A DNA stretch of 64,000 nucleotides from Pseudomonas asuensis (GTDB taxonomy: Bacteria > Pseudomonadota > Gammaproteobacteria > Pseudomonadales > Pseudomonadaceae), in assembly GCF_014646755.1 (NCBI RefSeq), contig NZ_BMNW01000003.1:310001-374000 (forward strand), in the 5' to 3' direction. Both the position numbers and the translations under genes were made by a program. Position 1 is the first letter of the stretch. Every line of letters begins with the position of its first letter. The notes under the pieces were generated by a model. It had not been told where the DNA came from. It saw nothing but the letters and a program-made list of their open reading frames with translations, and ran no database searches. Shown piece after piece: positions 1 to 8,944 of this stretch.

Positions 1-773
1 CAGGAGACCTCGCGGCTCTACTGACCAACCTAGAGGCTGGAGACGTTCTTTTCGTAGACGAAATCCACCGCCTTTCGCCTGTCGTGGAAGAAGTCCTTTA
101 TCCTGCAATGGAGGACTATCAGCTCGATATCATGATCGGTGAAGGTCCTGCCGCCCGCTCGATCAAACTGGATCTGCCGCCTTTTACATTGGTTGGCGCC
201 ACTACGCGTGCTGGCATGTTGACGAATCCGCTAAGGGATCGGTTCGGTATTATCCAACGCCTGGAATTCTATAGCGTAGAGGACCTTGCAAGTATCGTTA
301 CGCGATCTGCCCGAATCCTGAACTTGGCAATTGAGCCTGAGGGCGCAGTAGAGATTGCCCGTCGTGCCCGTGGTACGCCTCGTATTGCCAACCGGCTGCT
401 GCGACGTGTTCGGGACTTTGCTGAGGTTCGAGCGCAGGGACGTATCAGTCATACGATCGCAAACCAGGCTTTGGACCTGCTGGATGTCGATGCACGCGGC
501 TTTGATCATCAGGATCGTAGACTTCTATTGACCTTAATCGACAAGTTCGACGGTGGTCCCGTCGGCGTGGATAGCCTTGCTGCTGCAATCAGTGAGGAGC
601 GTCACACCATCGAAGATGTCCTGGAGCCGTATTTGATTCAGCAGGGCTATATCATGCGTACGCCAAGAGGGCGGATGGTGACCCGCCATGCCTACCTTCA
701 TTTTGGTTTGAATGTGCCCAAGCGTATGGGTCCAGGAACCGTGCCTGATCTTTTTGAGGAAGATAATAATTAA
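1..773 (+). CDS. ruvB: Holliday junction DNA helicase RuvB, C-terminal part (5' truncated by window edge)
   Basis: RuvB is the hexameric AAA+ motor that, with RuvA, drives branch migration of Holliday junctions before RuvC cleavage. The reading frame is open from base 3, upstream of the first possible GTG at 84, so the gene begins outside the window; about 256 codons are seen of a family length near 350. Visible are the Walker B motif VDEIH, the sensor/arginine-finger stretch GATTRAG, the LRDRFG motif, and the C-terminal winged-helix domain with TPRGR and GLNVPKR. It ends 51 nt before ybgC, the usual order at the head of the Pseudomonas tol-pal region. Confidence 0.97.
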   Translation, partial: GDLAALLTNLEAGDVLFVDEIHRLSPVVEEVLYPAMEDYQLDIMIGEGPAARSIKLDLPPFTLVGATTRAGMLTNPLRDRFGIIQRLEFYSVEDLASIVTRSARILNLAIEPEGAVEIARRARGTPRIANRLLRRVRDFAEVRAQGRISHTIANQALDLLDVDARGFDHQDRRLLLTLIDKFDGGPVGVDSLAAAISEERHTIEDVLEPYLIQQGYIMRTPRGRMVTRHAYLHFGLNVPKRMGPGTVPDLFEEDNN

Positions 774-824
774 TTGCAACTGCAAGTATTTCTGATTGGC
801 AAATTGAAGGCTTGGTTCTAGAGT

Positions 825-1259
825 ATGCGCGCGCAACATGTGACTCAGCCGTTCTCGCTGCGGTGTCGAGTGTATTACGAAGACACCGATGCAGGAGGCA
901 TCGTTTACTACGTCAACTATTTCAAATTCATGGAACGTGCTCGTACCGAACGGTTACGGGCTTTGGGTTTTGTTCAATCGCGCTTGGCGGAAGAAAATAT
1001 CCTGTTCGTCGTGCATTCAAGTGAGGCGCGTTACCATGCGCCTGCTCGACTGGATGACGAGCTGGAGGTCAGTGCTCGGGTTGTTGAATTGAACCGGGCC
1101 AGTCTGCGTTTTCATCAGCAGGTGACGCGGCGAGCCGATAACGTTCTGTTATGCGAAGGATATGTGACGGTTGCGTGTGTACGTTCAGACAACTTCAGGC
1201 CCAGGGCAATTCCTGAGGCCATGCGAACAGTATTCGCGAGCGATTCGGACTCAATTTAA
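825..1259 (+). CDS. ybgC: Tol-Pal-associated acyl-CoA thioesterase YbgC
   Basis: A 144-residue hotdog-fold thioesterase of the 4-hydroxybenzoyl-CoA thioesterase type. The N-terminal active-site stretch [16 protein letters not shown] carries the conserved catalytic Asp, followed by FMERARTE. YbgC hydrolyses short acyl-CoA thioesters and is thought to act with phospholipid synthesis enzymes; its precise link to Tol-Pal is unsettled. It is the first gene of the tol cluster, 14 nt before tolQ. The ATG at 825 is chosen because MRAQ leads directly into the hotdog domain; no strong Shine-Dalgarno is visible. Confidence 0.95.
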   Translation: MRAQHVTQPFSLRCRVYYEDTDAGGIVYYVNYFKFMERARTERLRALGFVQSRLAEENILFVVHSSEARYHAPARLDDELEVSARVVELNRASLRFHQQVTRRADNVLLCEGYVTVACVRSDNFRPRAIPEAMRTVFASDSDSI

Positions 1260-1273
1260 GCAGGAGATTTAGC

Positions 1274-1966
1274 GTGGAACCAACTGTTGACCATTCCTCC
1301 ATGTGGAGCCTTGTGAGCAATGCCAGCTTGGTAGTTCAGCTGGTCATGCTGACACTGGTAGCGGCTTCCGTAGCATCATGGGTCATGATTATCCAGCGTG
1401 CCAACGCCATTCGTGCAGCCAAGCGTGCACTGGAGGCTTTTGAAGAGCGTTTCTGGTCGGGTATCGATCTGTCAAAGCTTTATCGTCAGGCTGGCAGCAA
1501 CCCTGATCCAGACTCAGGTGTTGAACAAATTTTTCGTGCAGGCTTCAAGGAGTTTTCCAGACTGCGTCAACAGGCTGGAGTAGACCCAGATGCGGTAATG
1601 GAAGGTGTCCAGCGCGCTATGCGTGTTGCCATTTCTCGCGAGGAAGAAAAGCTTGAGCAAAGCCTGCCTTTCCTGGCTACCGTTGGTTCCACCAGTCCGT
1701 ATATCGGCTTGTTCGGTACTGTTTGGGGCATCATGAACTCATTCCGTGGCTTGGCCACTGCTCAACAAGCTACATTGGCAACTGTTGCTCCAGGTATTGC
1801 GGAAGCTTTGATTGCAACAGCCATTGGCTTGTTTGCTGCTATTCCGGCAGTGATTGCGTATAACCGCTTTGCCGCGCGCTCGGAGACATTGATCAGCCGG
1901 TACTACACATTTGCTGATGAGTTCCAAGCCATTTTGCATCGTAAAGTCCATACCAGCGACGAGTAA
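1274..1966 (+). CDS. tolQ: Tol-Pal proton channel subunit TolQ
   Basis: An inner-membrane protein of 230 residues in the ExbB/MotA family. With TolR it converts proton motive force into movement of TolA during outer-membrane constriction at division. Three transmembrane segments fit residues about 20-42, 137-160 and 172-195; the second follows the conserved GLFGTVWGIMNSF motif. The start is GTG at 1274, placed 6 nt after a good CAGGAG ribosome site. TolR follows after 11 nt. Confidence 0.97.
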   Translation: MEPTVDHSSMWSLVSNASLVVQLVMLTLVAASVASWVMIIQRANAIRAAKRALEAFEERFWSGIDLSKLYRQAGSNPDPDSGVEQIFRAGFKEFSRLRQQAGVDPDAVMEGVQRAMRVAISREEEKLEQSLPFLATVGSTSPYIGLFGTVWGIMNSFRGLATAQQATLATVAPGIAEALIATAIGLFAAIPAVIAYNRFAARSETLISRYYTFADEFQAILHRKVHTSDE

Positions 1967-1977
1967 TAGGTATCACC

Positions 1978-2424
1978 ATGGCCAGGGGTAGACACAAGCG
2001 CAAGCCAGTCGCCGAAATGAACGTAGTACCTTACATCGACGTAATGTTGGTATTGCTAGTCATTTTCATGGTGACTGCGCCTATGATGAATCAAGGCGTC
2101 AAGGTTGACCTGCCAAATGCGGACAGCCAGCCGCTACCGCAGGATAACAATAAGCAAATATTGACCGTCTCCATTAAGGCAGACGGTACGTATTACTGGA
2201 ACGTTGGGAAAGAAGTTGAAACGGAGCAGCAGCGTGATAGTGCTAACGCTGTTGCGTTGCCCCAGCTGACAGATCAGGTCTCCAAAATCATGCGGCAAAG
2301 GCCAGATACGCAAGTCTTCATTCGCGGTGATAAGGCTGTTAACTACGGGGTAGTAGCAGCAGCGATGGGCGGCTTGCAACAGGCGGGCGTGCCCAATGTC
2401 GGGTTAATCACCGAGGCGCCTTGA
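1978..2424 (+). CDS. tolR: Tol-Pal system protein TolR
   Basis: An ExbD-family protein of 148 residues with a short cytoplasmic N-terminus, one transmembrane helix (about residues 20-42) and a periplasmic domain that binds peptidoglycan. The helix starts with NVVPYIDVMLVLL, and Asp21 is the conserved protonatable residue of the TolQ/TolR channel. Its TGA at 2422-2424 overlaps the ATG of tolA by one base, so the two are probably translationally coupled. Confidence 0.97.
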   Translation: MARGRHKRKPVAEMNVVPYIDVMLVLLVIFMVTAPMMNQGVKVDLPNADSQPLPQDNNKQILTVSIKADGTYYWNVGKEVETEQQRDSANAVALPQLTDQVSKIMRQRPDTQVFIRGDKAVNYGVVAAAMGGLQQAGVPNVGLITEAP

Positions 2425-3530
2425 TGCAAGACCGTGAGCGTTCTCCTTCCGAGGGCTATTTTTGGCCCGTTGTTTGGGCCTTAGTTCTCCATGTTGTTAT
2501 TTTTGCAGCCTTGTTTGTAAGTTGGGCTATGGCGCCTGAGTTACCTCAGTCCAAGCCCATTGTGCAAGCCAAGCTAGTTCAATTGAAATCCAAGAGTCCG
2601 GCTCAAGTACAGACAGAGCAGAAGTTGGCTGGAGAAGCCAAAAAGACCTCTTCTCGTCAGTACGAAGTCGAGCAAATGGAGCAGAGAAAAGCAGAGCAGC
2701 AGGCTCAAGCCGCTGCTGCGGCTGCAGCGGCGGCTAAGGCTGCGGAACAAAAGAAAGCTGAGGACGCTCGAAAGGCGCAGCAGGTAGAAACTGCCCAGAA
2801 AGCCGCTGAAGCTAAGGCAGAGGCGGCAAAAGCCGAAGCCGCGGCAAAGGCGGAAAAAGCAGCGCAGGAAAAGGCGGCTGCTGAACAGCAGCGCAAGTCC
2901 GAGTTAGCGAAAAAACAAGCTGAAGAGGCTGCTCAAAAGAAAGCAGCGGCTGAAGAGGCCAAGAAGAAAGCAGCAGAAGAAGCGCAAAAGAAAGCGGCTG
3001 AAGCAGCTGAGAAAAAGGCAGCTGCTGACGAAGCCAAGAAAAAGGCAGCGGAAGACGCCAAAAAGAAAGCAGCTGAGCAGGCCAAAGCCAAGGCTGCTGA
3101 AGATGCTAAGAAAAAGGCAGCTCAGGCGGCTGCGCGCAAGGCGGCAGAGGATAAGAAGGCTCAAGCCCTGGCTGAACTTCTTTCCGATGATACGCAACGA
3201 CAGCAGGCAATGGCTGATGAGGTAGGCGACGAGGTAGCTTCGAACTTCGATGACCTTATCGTGAGTCTGGTCAGCGAGCAGTGGCGGCGACCGCCGTCGG
3301 CGCGCAATGGCATGAGTGTCGAAGTACAAATTGAAATGTTGCCTGACGGGACGGTTACCAACGCCAGCGTGACTCGATCTAGTGGTGATTCGGCCTTCGA
3401 TAGTTCGGCCGTTGCTGCCGTACGTAACGTAGGACGTATACCTGAAATGCAACAGCTTGATCGCCCGACGTTTGACCAGCTTTATCGCAAGCGTCGCATT
3501 ATCTTCAAACCGGAGGATTTGAGTCTGTGA
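2424..3530 (+). CDS. tolA: Cell envelope integrity protein TolA
   Basis: TolA spans the periplasm from TolQR in the inner membrane to TolB/Pal at the outer membrane. The 368 residues divide into a short N-terminus, one transmembrane anchor (about 12-34), a very long Ala/Lys/Glu-rich helical rod (about 65-255) and a C-terminal TonB-like globular domain with [13 protein letters not shown] and the [15 protein letters not shown] stretch. A TTG lies in frame just upstream at 2421, but ATG 2424 overlapping the tolR stop is the natural start. The rod is low complexity and gives long spurious reading frames on the other strand. Confidence 0.96.
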   Translation: MQDRERSPSEGYFWPVVWALVLHVVIFAALFVSWAMAPELPQSKPIVQAKLVQLKSKSPAQVQTEQKLAGEAKKTSSRQYEVEQMEQRKAEQQAQAAAAAAAAAKAAEQKKAEDARKAQQVETAQKAAEAKAEAAKAEAAAKAEKAAQEKAAAEQQRKSELAKKQAEEAAQKKAAAEEAKKKAAEEAQKKAAEAAEKKAAADEAKKKAAEDAKKKAAEQAKAKAAEDAKKKAAQAAARKAAEDKKAQALAELLSDDTQRQQAMADEVGDEVASNFDDLIVSLVSEQWRRPPSARNGMSVEVQIEMLPDGTVTNASVTRSSGDSAFDSSAVAAVRNVGRIPEMQQLDRPTFDQLYRKRRIIFKPEDLSL

Positions 3531-4825
3531 ATAACCTGATTCGTATCGTTCTGCTAGGACTTGTATTCCTGGTAGGCGCTGCCCAAGCTGCCGATCCCCT
3601 TGTGGTATCCAGTGGTAATGACAAAGCCATTCCAATTGCAGTCGTGCCTTTTGGATGGCAGGGTGGTCAGCCGCTTCCCGATGACATGGCCAATATCATT
3701 GGTAACGATCTGCGTAACTCCGGCTCGTTTTCTCCGATTGATCGTCAGAACATGCTTAGCCTGCCGACTCAGGCGAGTGAAGTTGCTTACAAAGATTGGC
3801 AGGCGCTGGGTGTTAGCTATGTGTTAATTGGCAATATCGTGCCCAGTGGCGGTCGCTTGCAGATCCAGTACGCGCTGTTCAACATTGCCACGCAGCAACA
3901 GGTCATGACCGGTAGCGTAGGAGGGAGTACTGATCAGCTACGCGATATGGCTCACTACATTGCTGATCAGTCATTCGAAAAGTTGACTGGCATCAAGGGG
4001 GCTTTCTCTACCAAGCTGCTGTATGTCACGGCTGAACGCTTCTCTCAGAACAATACTCGCTATACCCTGCAGCGCGCTGACTATGATGGTGCACGCTCTG
4101 TGACGCTTCTACAGTCACGTGAGCCTATCCTTTCTCCTCGATTTGCTCCTGACGGAAAACGCATTGCTTATGTTTCGTTTGAGCAGCAACGTCCACGTAT
4201 TTTTCTTCAGTACGTAGATACAGGCCGCCGTGAGCAGCTCACTAATTTTGAAGGCTTGAATGGCGCTCCAGCGTTTTCCCCAGACGGTAATCGCCTGGCA
4301 TTCGTGTTGTCACGTGACGGTAACCCTGAGATTTATGTGATGGACCTGAATTCTCGTCAGATCCGTCGTGTCACTAACGACTCATCCATTGATACCGAAC
4401 CCTTCTGGGGGCGTGATGGACAGACTATTTATTTCACTTCGGACCGCTCCGGAAAGCCGCAAATCTATAAAACCAGTGTTAACGGTGGTGGCACAGAGCG
4501 CGTTACATTCGTAGGCAACTACAATGCAAACCCGAAATTGTCCGCAGACGAAAAAACGCTGGTGATGGTGCATCGTCAGGAAGGGTTCACGAACTTCCAG
4601 ATTGGTGCTCAGGATCTTCAGCGCGGAAGCGTCCGCGTGCTCTCTAACACGAGTCTTAACGACTCGCCTACTGTTGCACCCAATGGCACCATGGTAATCT
4701 ACGCGTCCCGCCAGCAGGACCGAGGCGTACTAATGCTTGTATCCATCAATGGACGTGTGCGTATTACGCTACCCACCACCCAAGGCGATGTTCGCGAGCC
4801 TTCTTGGTCCCCTTACCTGAACTGA
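3527..4825 (+). CDS. tolB: Tol-Pal system beta-propeller protein TolB
   Basis: A periplasmic protein of 432 residues that links TolA to Pal. The Sec signal peptide ends near AQA (residue 22). An N-terminal alpha/beta domain follows, then a WD40-like beta-propeller (about 200-430) with repeated FSPDGxRLAF and IYxMDLxSxxxRRxT units. The GTG start at 3527 overlaps the tolA stop by 4 nt. A 54-nt gap separates it from pal, wider than the other spacings in the cluster. Confidence 0.97.
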   Translation: MNNLIRIVLLGLVFLVGAAQAADPLVVSSGNDKAIPIAVVPFGWQGGQPLPDDMANIIGNDLRNSGSFSPIDRQNMLSLPTQASEVAYKDWQALGVSYVLIGNIVPSGGRLQIQYALFNIATQQQVMTGSVGGSTDQLRDMAHYIADQSFEKLTGIKGAFSTKLLYVTAERFSQNNTRYTLQRADYDGARSVTLLQSREPILSPRFAPDGKRIAYVSFEQQRPRIFLQYVDTGRREQLTNFEGLNGAPAFSPDGNRLAFVLSRDGNPEIYVMDLNSRQIRRVTNDSSIDTEPFWGRDGQTIYFTSDRSGKPQIYKTSVNGGGTERVTFVGNYNANPKLSADEKTLVMVHRQEGFTNFQIGAQDLQRGSVRVLSNTSLNDSPTVAPNGTMVIYASRQQDRGVLMLVSINGRVRITLPTTQGDVREPSWSPYLN

Positions 4826-4831
4826 CGGCAA

Positions 4832-4837
4832 TATAAT
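4832..4837 (+). promoter_or_regulatory. Possible -10 element of a pal promoter
   Basis: A perfect TATAAT hexamer lies in the tolB-pal gap, 42 nt before the pal start. No good -35 hexamer sits 16-18 nt upstream (TTGGTC is 22 nt away). Separate transcription of oprL/pal from tolQRAB has been described in Pseudomonas putida, which makes the position plausible. Weak call. Confidence 0.3.
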
Positions 4838-4879
4838 CTGTTCTATATAAAACACTTTGCGGTTCTTTAGGAGTTAACG

Positions 4880-5395
4880 ATGGAAATGCTGAAATTCGGC
4901 AAGTTCGCTGCTCTGGCTTTAGCCATGGCCGTTGCAGTAGGTTGTTCTTCGAAGGGTGGTGATGCTTCTGGTGAGGGTGCTGGCGCAGGCGCTGGCGCGG
5001 TTGATCCAAACGCAGGTTATGGTGCTAACGCCGGTGCTGTTGACGGTAGCATGAGCGATGAAGCGGCTCTACGTGCGATTACCACGTTTTATTTCGAATA
5101 CGACAGCTCCGATCTGAAGCCAGAAGCTATGCGTGCTTTGGACGTACATGCTCGCGATCTGAAAACTAGTGGTCAGCGCGTTGTGCTGGAAGGTCATACT
5201 GACGAGCGCGGTACTCGTGAGTACAACCTGGCTCTGGGCGAGCGTCGTGCTAAAGCTGTTCAGCGTTACCTTGTGCTACAGGGCGTTTCTCCGGCTCAGT
5301 TGGAACTGGTTTCCTATGGTAAAGAGCGTCCTGCTGCTATCGGTCACGACGAGCAGTCCTGGGCTCAAAACCGTCGCGTTGAGTTGAAGAAGTAA
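4880..5395 (+). CDS. pal: Peptidoglycan-associated lipoprotein Pal (OprL)
   Basis: An outer-membrane lipoprotein of 171 residues that anchors the outer membrane to peptidoglycan and binds TolB. The signal peptide ends in the lipobox AVGC with lipidated Cys22. A Gly/Ala-rich linker (about 25-55) leads to an OmpA-C-like domain (about 65-170) with [13 protein letters not shown] and LGERRAKAV, which bind meso-diaminopimelate. A clear TAGGAG ribosome site precedes ATG 4880. cpoB follows after 5 nt. Confidence 0.98.
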   Translation: MEMLKFGKFAALALAMAVAVGCSSKGGDASGEGAGAGAGAVDPNAGYGANAGAVDGSMSDEAALRAITTFYFEYDSSDLKPEAMRALDVHARDLKTSGQRVVLEGHTDERGTREYNLALGERRAKAVQRYLVLQGVSPAQLELVSYGKERPAAIGHDEQSWAQNRRVELKK

Positions 5396-5400
5396 GATTT

Positions 5401-6225
5401 ATGCCGAAGCGCCTGTTTACACTGACATCGTTAGCTCTGTGCACTTCTTTTGCATGGGCACAGGTACCGGTTCAGGAGGGGGGTTATAGTGGGAGCGGTT
5501 CTACTCCCGGCTATAATACCCAAGGCGCGCCCTATGCAGGTGACGGGGGCGCTAGCGCTCCCGTCTCTGCTCAGGGGCAGCTCTTTATGCAATTGCAGCA
5601 AATGCAAGATGACATTGCACGCCTGCGTGGTCAGGTTGAAGAGCAGCAAAACGAAATCAATCAGCTGAAGCAACAAGGTCTGGAGCGCTATCAAGACCTT
5701 GATCGCCGAATTTCTGCCAGTAGTGCTGCCTCTGGGGCATCTTCAGGCGCTGCCCTTGGTAGCGAGTCTGGATCCGCTGCAGGCGCTATAAATGCAAATG
5801 CTGCACCCACCCCTCCAGCCTCCCAGGCGAGTAGTGAGCCTGGCGATCCGGCCAAGGAAAAGCTTTATTACGATGCTGCCTTTGATCTGATTAAGGCAAA
5901 GGATTTTGCTAAGGCAAGTCAGGCATTTACAGCATTTTTACGTAAATATCCCAATAGCCAATATGCAGGTAATGCCCAATATTGGTTAGGCGAAGTCAAT
6001 ATGGCTTCTGGAGATTTACAGGCAGCAGGACAGGCGTTTGCGCGCGTGAGCCAAGCCTATCCGAACCATCCTAAAGTTCCAGATTCTCTTTACAAGCTGG
6101 CGGGTGTTGAACAGCGGCTTGGAAATCGAGACAAGGCCAGGGTTATGTACCAGCAGGTCATTTCGCAATATCCTGGCTCTTCTGCTGCACAATTAGCCCA
6201 GCGTGATCTTAAAAACCTGCCCTAA
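5401..6225 (+). CDS. cpoB: Cell division coordinator CpoB (YbgF)
   Basis: A periplasmic TPR protein of 274 residues that in E. coli couples Tol-mediated constriction with septal peptidoglycan synthesis. Visible are a signal peptide ending near WAQ (residue 21), a coiled coil (about 60-100, QMQDDIARLRGQVEEQQNEI), a low-complexity Ser/Ala/Gly linker and three C-terminal TPR-like repeats (about 150-274). The last codons and the stop lie inside the stem-loop of the terminator that closes the cluster. Confidence 0.95.
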   Translation: MPKRLFTLTSLALCTSFAWAQVPVQEGGYSGSGSTPGYNTQGAPYAGDGGASAPVSAQGQLFMQLQQMQDDIARLRGQVEEQQNEINQLKQQGLERYQDLDRRISASSAASGASSGAALGSESGSAAGAINANAAPTPPASQASSEPGDPAKEKLYYDAAFDLIKAKDFAKASQAFTAFLRKYPNSQYAGNAQYWLGEVNMASGDLQAAGQAFARVSQAYPNHPKVPDSLYKLAGVEQRLGNRDKARVMYQQVISQYPGSSAAQLAQRDLKNLP

Positions 6226-6238
6226 AAGCAGGTTTTTT
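6211..6238 (+). terminator. Rho-independent terminator of the tol-pal-cpoB cluster
   Basis: Arms AAAAACCTGC and GCAGGTTTTTT enclose a 7-nt loop and end in a run of six T. The 5' arm is the end of cpoB coding sequence and the TAA at 6223-6225 lies in the loop. Confidence 0.85.
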
Positions 6239-6308
6239 CGTTAGAATCCGCCCCCCTTTTCCGCAACGGAGGCGGACGGCCTGTATCGCTGTCACGCCCG
6301 TGGCCTAT

Positions 6309-6959
6309 ATGCAACAAAACACTCTGCGTATTACCGAGATTTTCTACTCGCTGCAGGGGGAAACACGAACAGCTGGATTGCCAACTGTTTTCGTGCGCCT
6401 AACCGGCTGTCCCTTGCGTTGCCAATATTGCGATACGGCTTATGCCTTCAGTGGTGGTCAGATTATGACCCTGGAGGATATCGTTGAGCGTGTCGCTCAA
6501 TACAAGCCTCGTTATGTTTGCGTGACGGGAGGCGAACCCCTTGCTCAGCCAAACTGCCTACCTCTGCTTGAGCAGCTATGTGATGCTGGTTATGAAGTAT
6601 CACTTGAAACCAGTGGTGCGCTAGATGTAGCGCCTGTAGATCGGCGTGTTATTAAAGTTGTTGATTTAAAGACGCCTGGATCTGCTGAGGTTTCTCGTAA
6701 CCTGTATGAAAATATGGATCATCTCACGTCAAGTGATCAGGTGAAGTTCGTGATTTGCTCTCGTGAAGATTACGATTGGGCTGTATCCAAATTGATTCAA
6801 TACCGTCTGGATGAGCGTGTAGATGAGGTGCTGTTTTCTCCTAGTCATCAGCAGGTAACCCCACGTCAGCTAGCTGAGTGGATCGTGCAGGATAATCTTC
6901 CAGTACGGTTTCAGTTGCAGTTGCACAAGATTCTTTGGAACGACGAGCCAGGACACTGA
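6309..6959 (+). CDS. queE: 7-carboxy-7-deazaguanine synthase QueE
   Basis: A radical SAM enzyme of 216 residues that rearranges 6-carboxytetrahydropterin to 7-carboxy-7-deazaguanine in queuosine synthesis. The CPLRCQYC motif (Cys34, Cys38, Cys41) binds the 4Fe-4S cluster; GGEP follows at the SAM site. An in-frame GTG at 6300 would add three residues, but ATG 6309 gives the usual N-terminus MQ-x-TLRITE. queC starts one base after the stop, so the two form an operon. Confidence 0.95.
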   Translation: MQQNTLRITEIFYSLQGETRTAGLPTVFVRLTGCPLRCQYCDTAYAFSGGQIMTLEDIVERVAQYKPRYVCVTGGEPLAQPNCLPLLEQLCDAGYEVSLETSGALDVAPVDRRVIKVVDLKTPGSAEVSRNLYENMDHLTSSDQVKFVICSREDYDWAVSKLIQYRLDERVDEVLFSPSHQQVTPRQLAEWIVQDNLPVRFQLQLHKILWNDEPGH

Positions 6960-6960
6960 T

Positions 6961-7635
6961 ATGAGCCAGAAAAAAGCCGTTATTTTACTATCGGGTGGCC
7001 TGGACTCTGCCACTGTTGTCGCCATGTGCCGTGCTGAGGGCTTTGCCTGCTATACGATGAGTTTTGACTATGGGCAGCGTCATAGGGCAGAGCTAAAGGC
7101 TGCCGAGCGCGTAGCAAGTCAGCTGGGAGTGGTGGAGCACAAAGTGATCGGGTTGGATCTGAATGGCATTGGTGGCTCAGCGCTAACCGATGACGCTATT
7201 GATGTGCCAGAAACGCCTAGTGAGGGTATTCCTGTTACCTATGTGCCAGCACGTAATACAGTTTTTCTCTCGCTGGCTCTGGGGTGGGCAGAAGTGCTTG
7301 AAGCCCAGCATATTTTCATTGGCGTTAATGCAGTTGACTACTCGGGTTATCCAGATTGCCGACCTGAATTTGTCGAGTCCTTTGAGCGTATGGCTAATCT
7401 TGCAACCAAGGCGGGTGTGGAGGGTAACGGCTTTAAAATCGTTGCGCCGCTTCAGTTCATGTCCAAGGCTGAGATTATCCAGTGCGGTGCTAAGCACGGA
7501 GTAGATTACTCATTGACTGTTTCCTGCTATCAAGCCGACGAAGCTGGGTATGCCTGTGGCCGATGTGATAGCTGCCGCTTGCGTGCAGAGGGATTTCGAG
7601 CAGCTGGCGTTGAAGATCCGACACGATATTTTTGA
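6961..7635 (+). CDS. queC: 7-cyano-7-deazaguanine synthase QueC
   Basis: An ATP-dependent enzyme of 224 residues that converts 7-carboxy-7-deazaguanine to preQ0, the step after QueE. The PP-loop SGGLDS (residues 11-16) binds ATP. The C-terminal cluster [17 protein letters not shown] supplies the zinc-binding cysteines. It is cotranscribed with queE. Confidence 0.97.
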   Translation: MSQKKAVILLSGGLDSATVVAMCRAEGFACYTMSFDYGQRHRAELKAAERVASQLGVVEHKVIGLDLNGIGGSALTDDAIDVPETPSEGIPVTYVPARNTVFLSLALGWAEVLEAQHIFIGVNAVDYSGYPDCRPEFVESFERMANLATKAGVEGNGFKIVAPLQFMSKAEIIQCGAKHGVDYSLTVSCYQADEAGYACGRCDSCRLRAEGFRAAGVEDPTRYF

Positions 7636-7655
7636 AAAAAATTTGCGCTAGGGTA

Positions 7656-7683
7656 TTGATTCTTCAGAAGAAATCATTATTAT
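7656..7683 (+). promoter_or_regulatory. Sigma-70 promoter of tRNA-Lys
   Basis: TTGATT (7656-7661) and TATTAT (7678-7683) are 16 nt apart. The -10 element ends 15 nt before the mature tRNA, a usual leader length. Confidence 0.55.
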
Positions 7684-7698
7684 AGCACTCGCTTTCGG

Positions 7699-7774
7699 GG
7701 GTCGTTAGCTCAGTCGGTAGAGCAGTTGGCTTTTAACCAATTGGTCGTAGGTTCGAATCCTACACGACCCACCA
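7699..7774 (+). tRNA. tRNA-Lys (anticodon TTT)
   Basis: A 76-nt cloverleaf with acceptor pair GGGTCGT/ACGACCC, D-arm GCTCAGTCGGTAGAGC, anticodon stem-loop TTGGCTTTTAACCAA with TTT, T-arm GGTTCGAATCC and an encoded CCA end. In P. aeruginosa the tRNA-Lys beside queC is an integration site for PAPI-1/pKLC102-type elements; here nadA follows directly, so the site is empty. Confidence 0.98.
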
Positions 7775-7859
7775 TTTTCCTCTCCTAGCTGTTTCGTTAA
7801 GTCACCGTTTCTCTGGTGATGCACTCCTTCTGTCTATTTAGCGTTTGGGTGTAGCGAGC

Positions 7860-8918
7860 ATGTCGCAAATCTCGGAACGACTTCTGGTTCAAGCCCATCT
7901 CGCGGCTAAGCAGCCTAAATCCTTAAGCCCTGAAGAAATAAAGCGCTATCGCCGCGACATTGCTGCGGAGCTCAAAGCGCGTGACGCCGTTTTGCTGGCT
8001 CATTACTATACAGACCCCATTCTGCAAGCGTTGGCTGAAGAAACCGGCGGATGTGTAGCCGACTCGCTTGAGATGGCACGCTTTGGCAACCAGCATTCGG
8101 CTTCCACCGTTGTAGTGGCTGGGGTGCGCTTTATGGGGGAAACGGCCAAGATTCTCAATCCCGAGAAGCGGGTGCTCATGCCTACTCTAGAGGCAACCTG
8201 CTCGCTGGATATAGGCTGCCCAGCCCAGGAATTCGCTGCGTTCTGTGATCAGCATCCTGAGCGGACGGTGGTGGTCTATGCCAATACATCCGCAGCGGTA
8301 AAGGCTAGGGCAGATTGGGTTGTGACCTCTGGCTGTGCATTAGAGATCGTTGAACATCTGATGGATAATGGCGAGCCTATCTTGTGGGCGCCTGATCGCC
8401 ATCTGGGACGTTATATTCAACGTGAAACAGGCGCTGACATGTTGCTGTGGGAGGGGGCGTGTATCGTTCATGAAGAATTTAAATCTTCTCAGCTAACAGA
8501 TATCAAGGCACTTTACCCCGATGCGGCTGTGTTGGTTCATCCTGAATCTCCCGAAGCTGTCATTGAGCTTGCTGACATGGTTGGCTCGACTAGCCAAATG
8601 ATTAAAGCTGCACAGACGATGCCCAATTCGACCTTTATTGTGGCAACGGACAAAGGCATCTTTTATAAGATGCAGCAGCTTTGCCCTGATAAGGTTTTCA
8701 TTGAAGCTCCCACTGCTGGCAATGGTGCTGCTTGTCGTAGCTGCGCACATTGCCCTTGGATGGCTATGAATACGTTAGAGCGCACGCTTGCTTGCTTGCG
8801 AGAGGGAAGCGGGGAGGTTTTGGTTGATTTATCTCTGATACCTAAGGCTGTAAAGCCGCTCAAGCGGATGTTGGACTTTACTCAGGCGGCAAGGTTAAAG
8901 CAGGCAGGAAATGCCTGA
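7860..8918 (+). CDS. nadA: Quinolinate synthase NadA
   Basis: A 4Fe-4S enzyme of 352 residues that condenses iminoaspartate with dihydroxyacetone phosphate to quinolinate in de novo NAD synthesis. Motifs include LAHYYTDP near the N-terminus, the cluster cysteine in [19 protein letters not shown], and the C-terminal [14 protein letters not shown] at 7845 would add five residues; ATG 7860 gives the expected [10 protein letters not shown] start. A short stem-loop (TCACC/GGTGA, 7802-7819) lies between tRNA-Lys and this gene. Confidence 0.97.
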   Translation: MSQISERLLVQAHLAAKQPKSLSPEEIKRYRRDIAAELKARDAVLLAHYYTDPILQALAEETGGCVADSLEMARFGNQHSASTVVVAGVRFMGETAKILNPEKRVLMPTLEATCSLDIGCPAQEFAAFCDQHPERTVVVYANTSAAVKARADWVVTSGCALEIVEHLMDNGEPILWAPDRHLGRYIQRETGADMLLWEGACIVHEEFKSSQLTDIKALYPDAAVLVHPESPEAVIELADMVGSTSQMIKAAQTMPNSTFIVATDKGIFYKMQQLCPDKVFIEAPTAGNGAACRSCAHCPWMAMNTLERTLACLREGSGEVLVDLSLIPKAVKPLKRMLDFTQAARLKQAGNA

Positions 8919-8931
8919 CAGGCATTTCCTG
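8905..8931. terminator. Stem-loop at the nadA 3' end, probably bidirectional terminator
   Basis: CAGGAAATGCCTG and its exact complement CAGGCATTTCCTG are separated by one base, A8918, which is the last base of the nadA stop codon. Genes on both sides converge on it. T-runs are short, so termination strength is uncertain. Confidence 0.6.
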
Positions 8932-8944
8932 ATTTGTACGCCTA

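Noticed and set aside
2904-3635. A 243-codon frame antisense to tolA
   Set aside because: Low-complexity mirror of the Ala/Lys/Glu rod of TolA; no start context or motif.
6242-6247. TAGAAT as -10 of a queE promoter
   Set aside because: No -35 element at the right distance; it directly follows the terminator T-run.
6226-6308. preQ1 riboswitch upstream of queE/queC
   Set aside because: The short spacer shows no preQ1 aptamer-like hairpin with A-rich tail; the only hairpin is the cpoB terminator.
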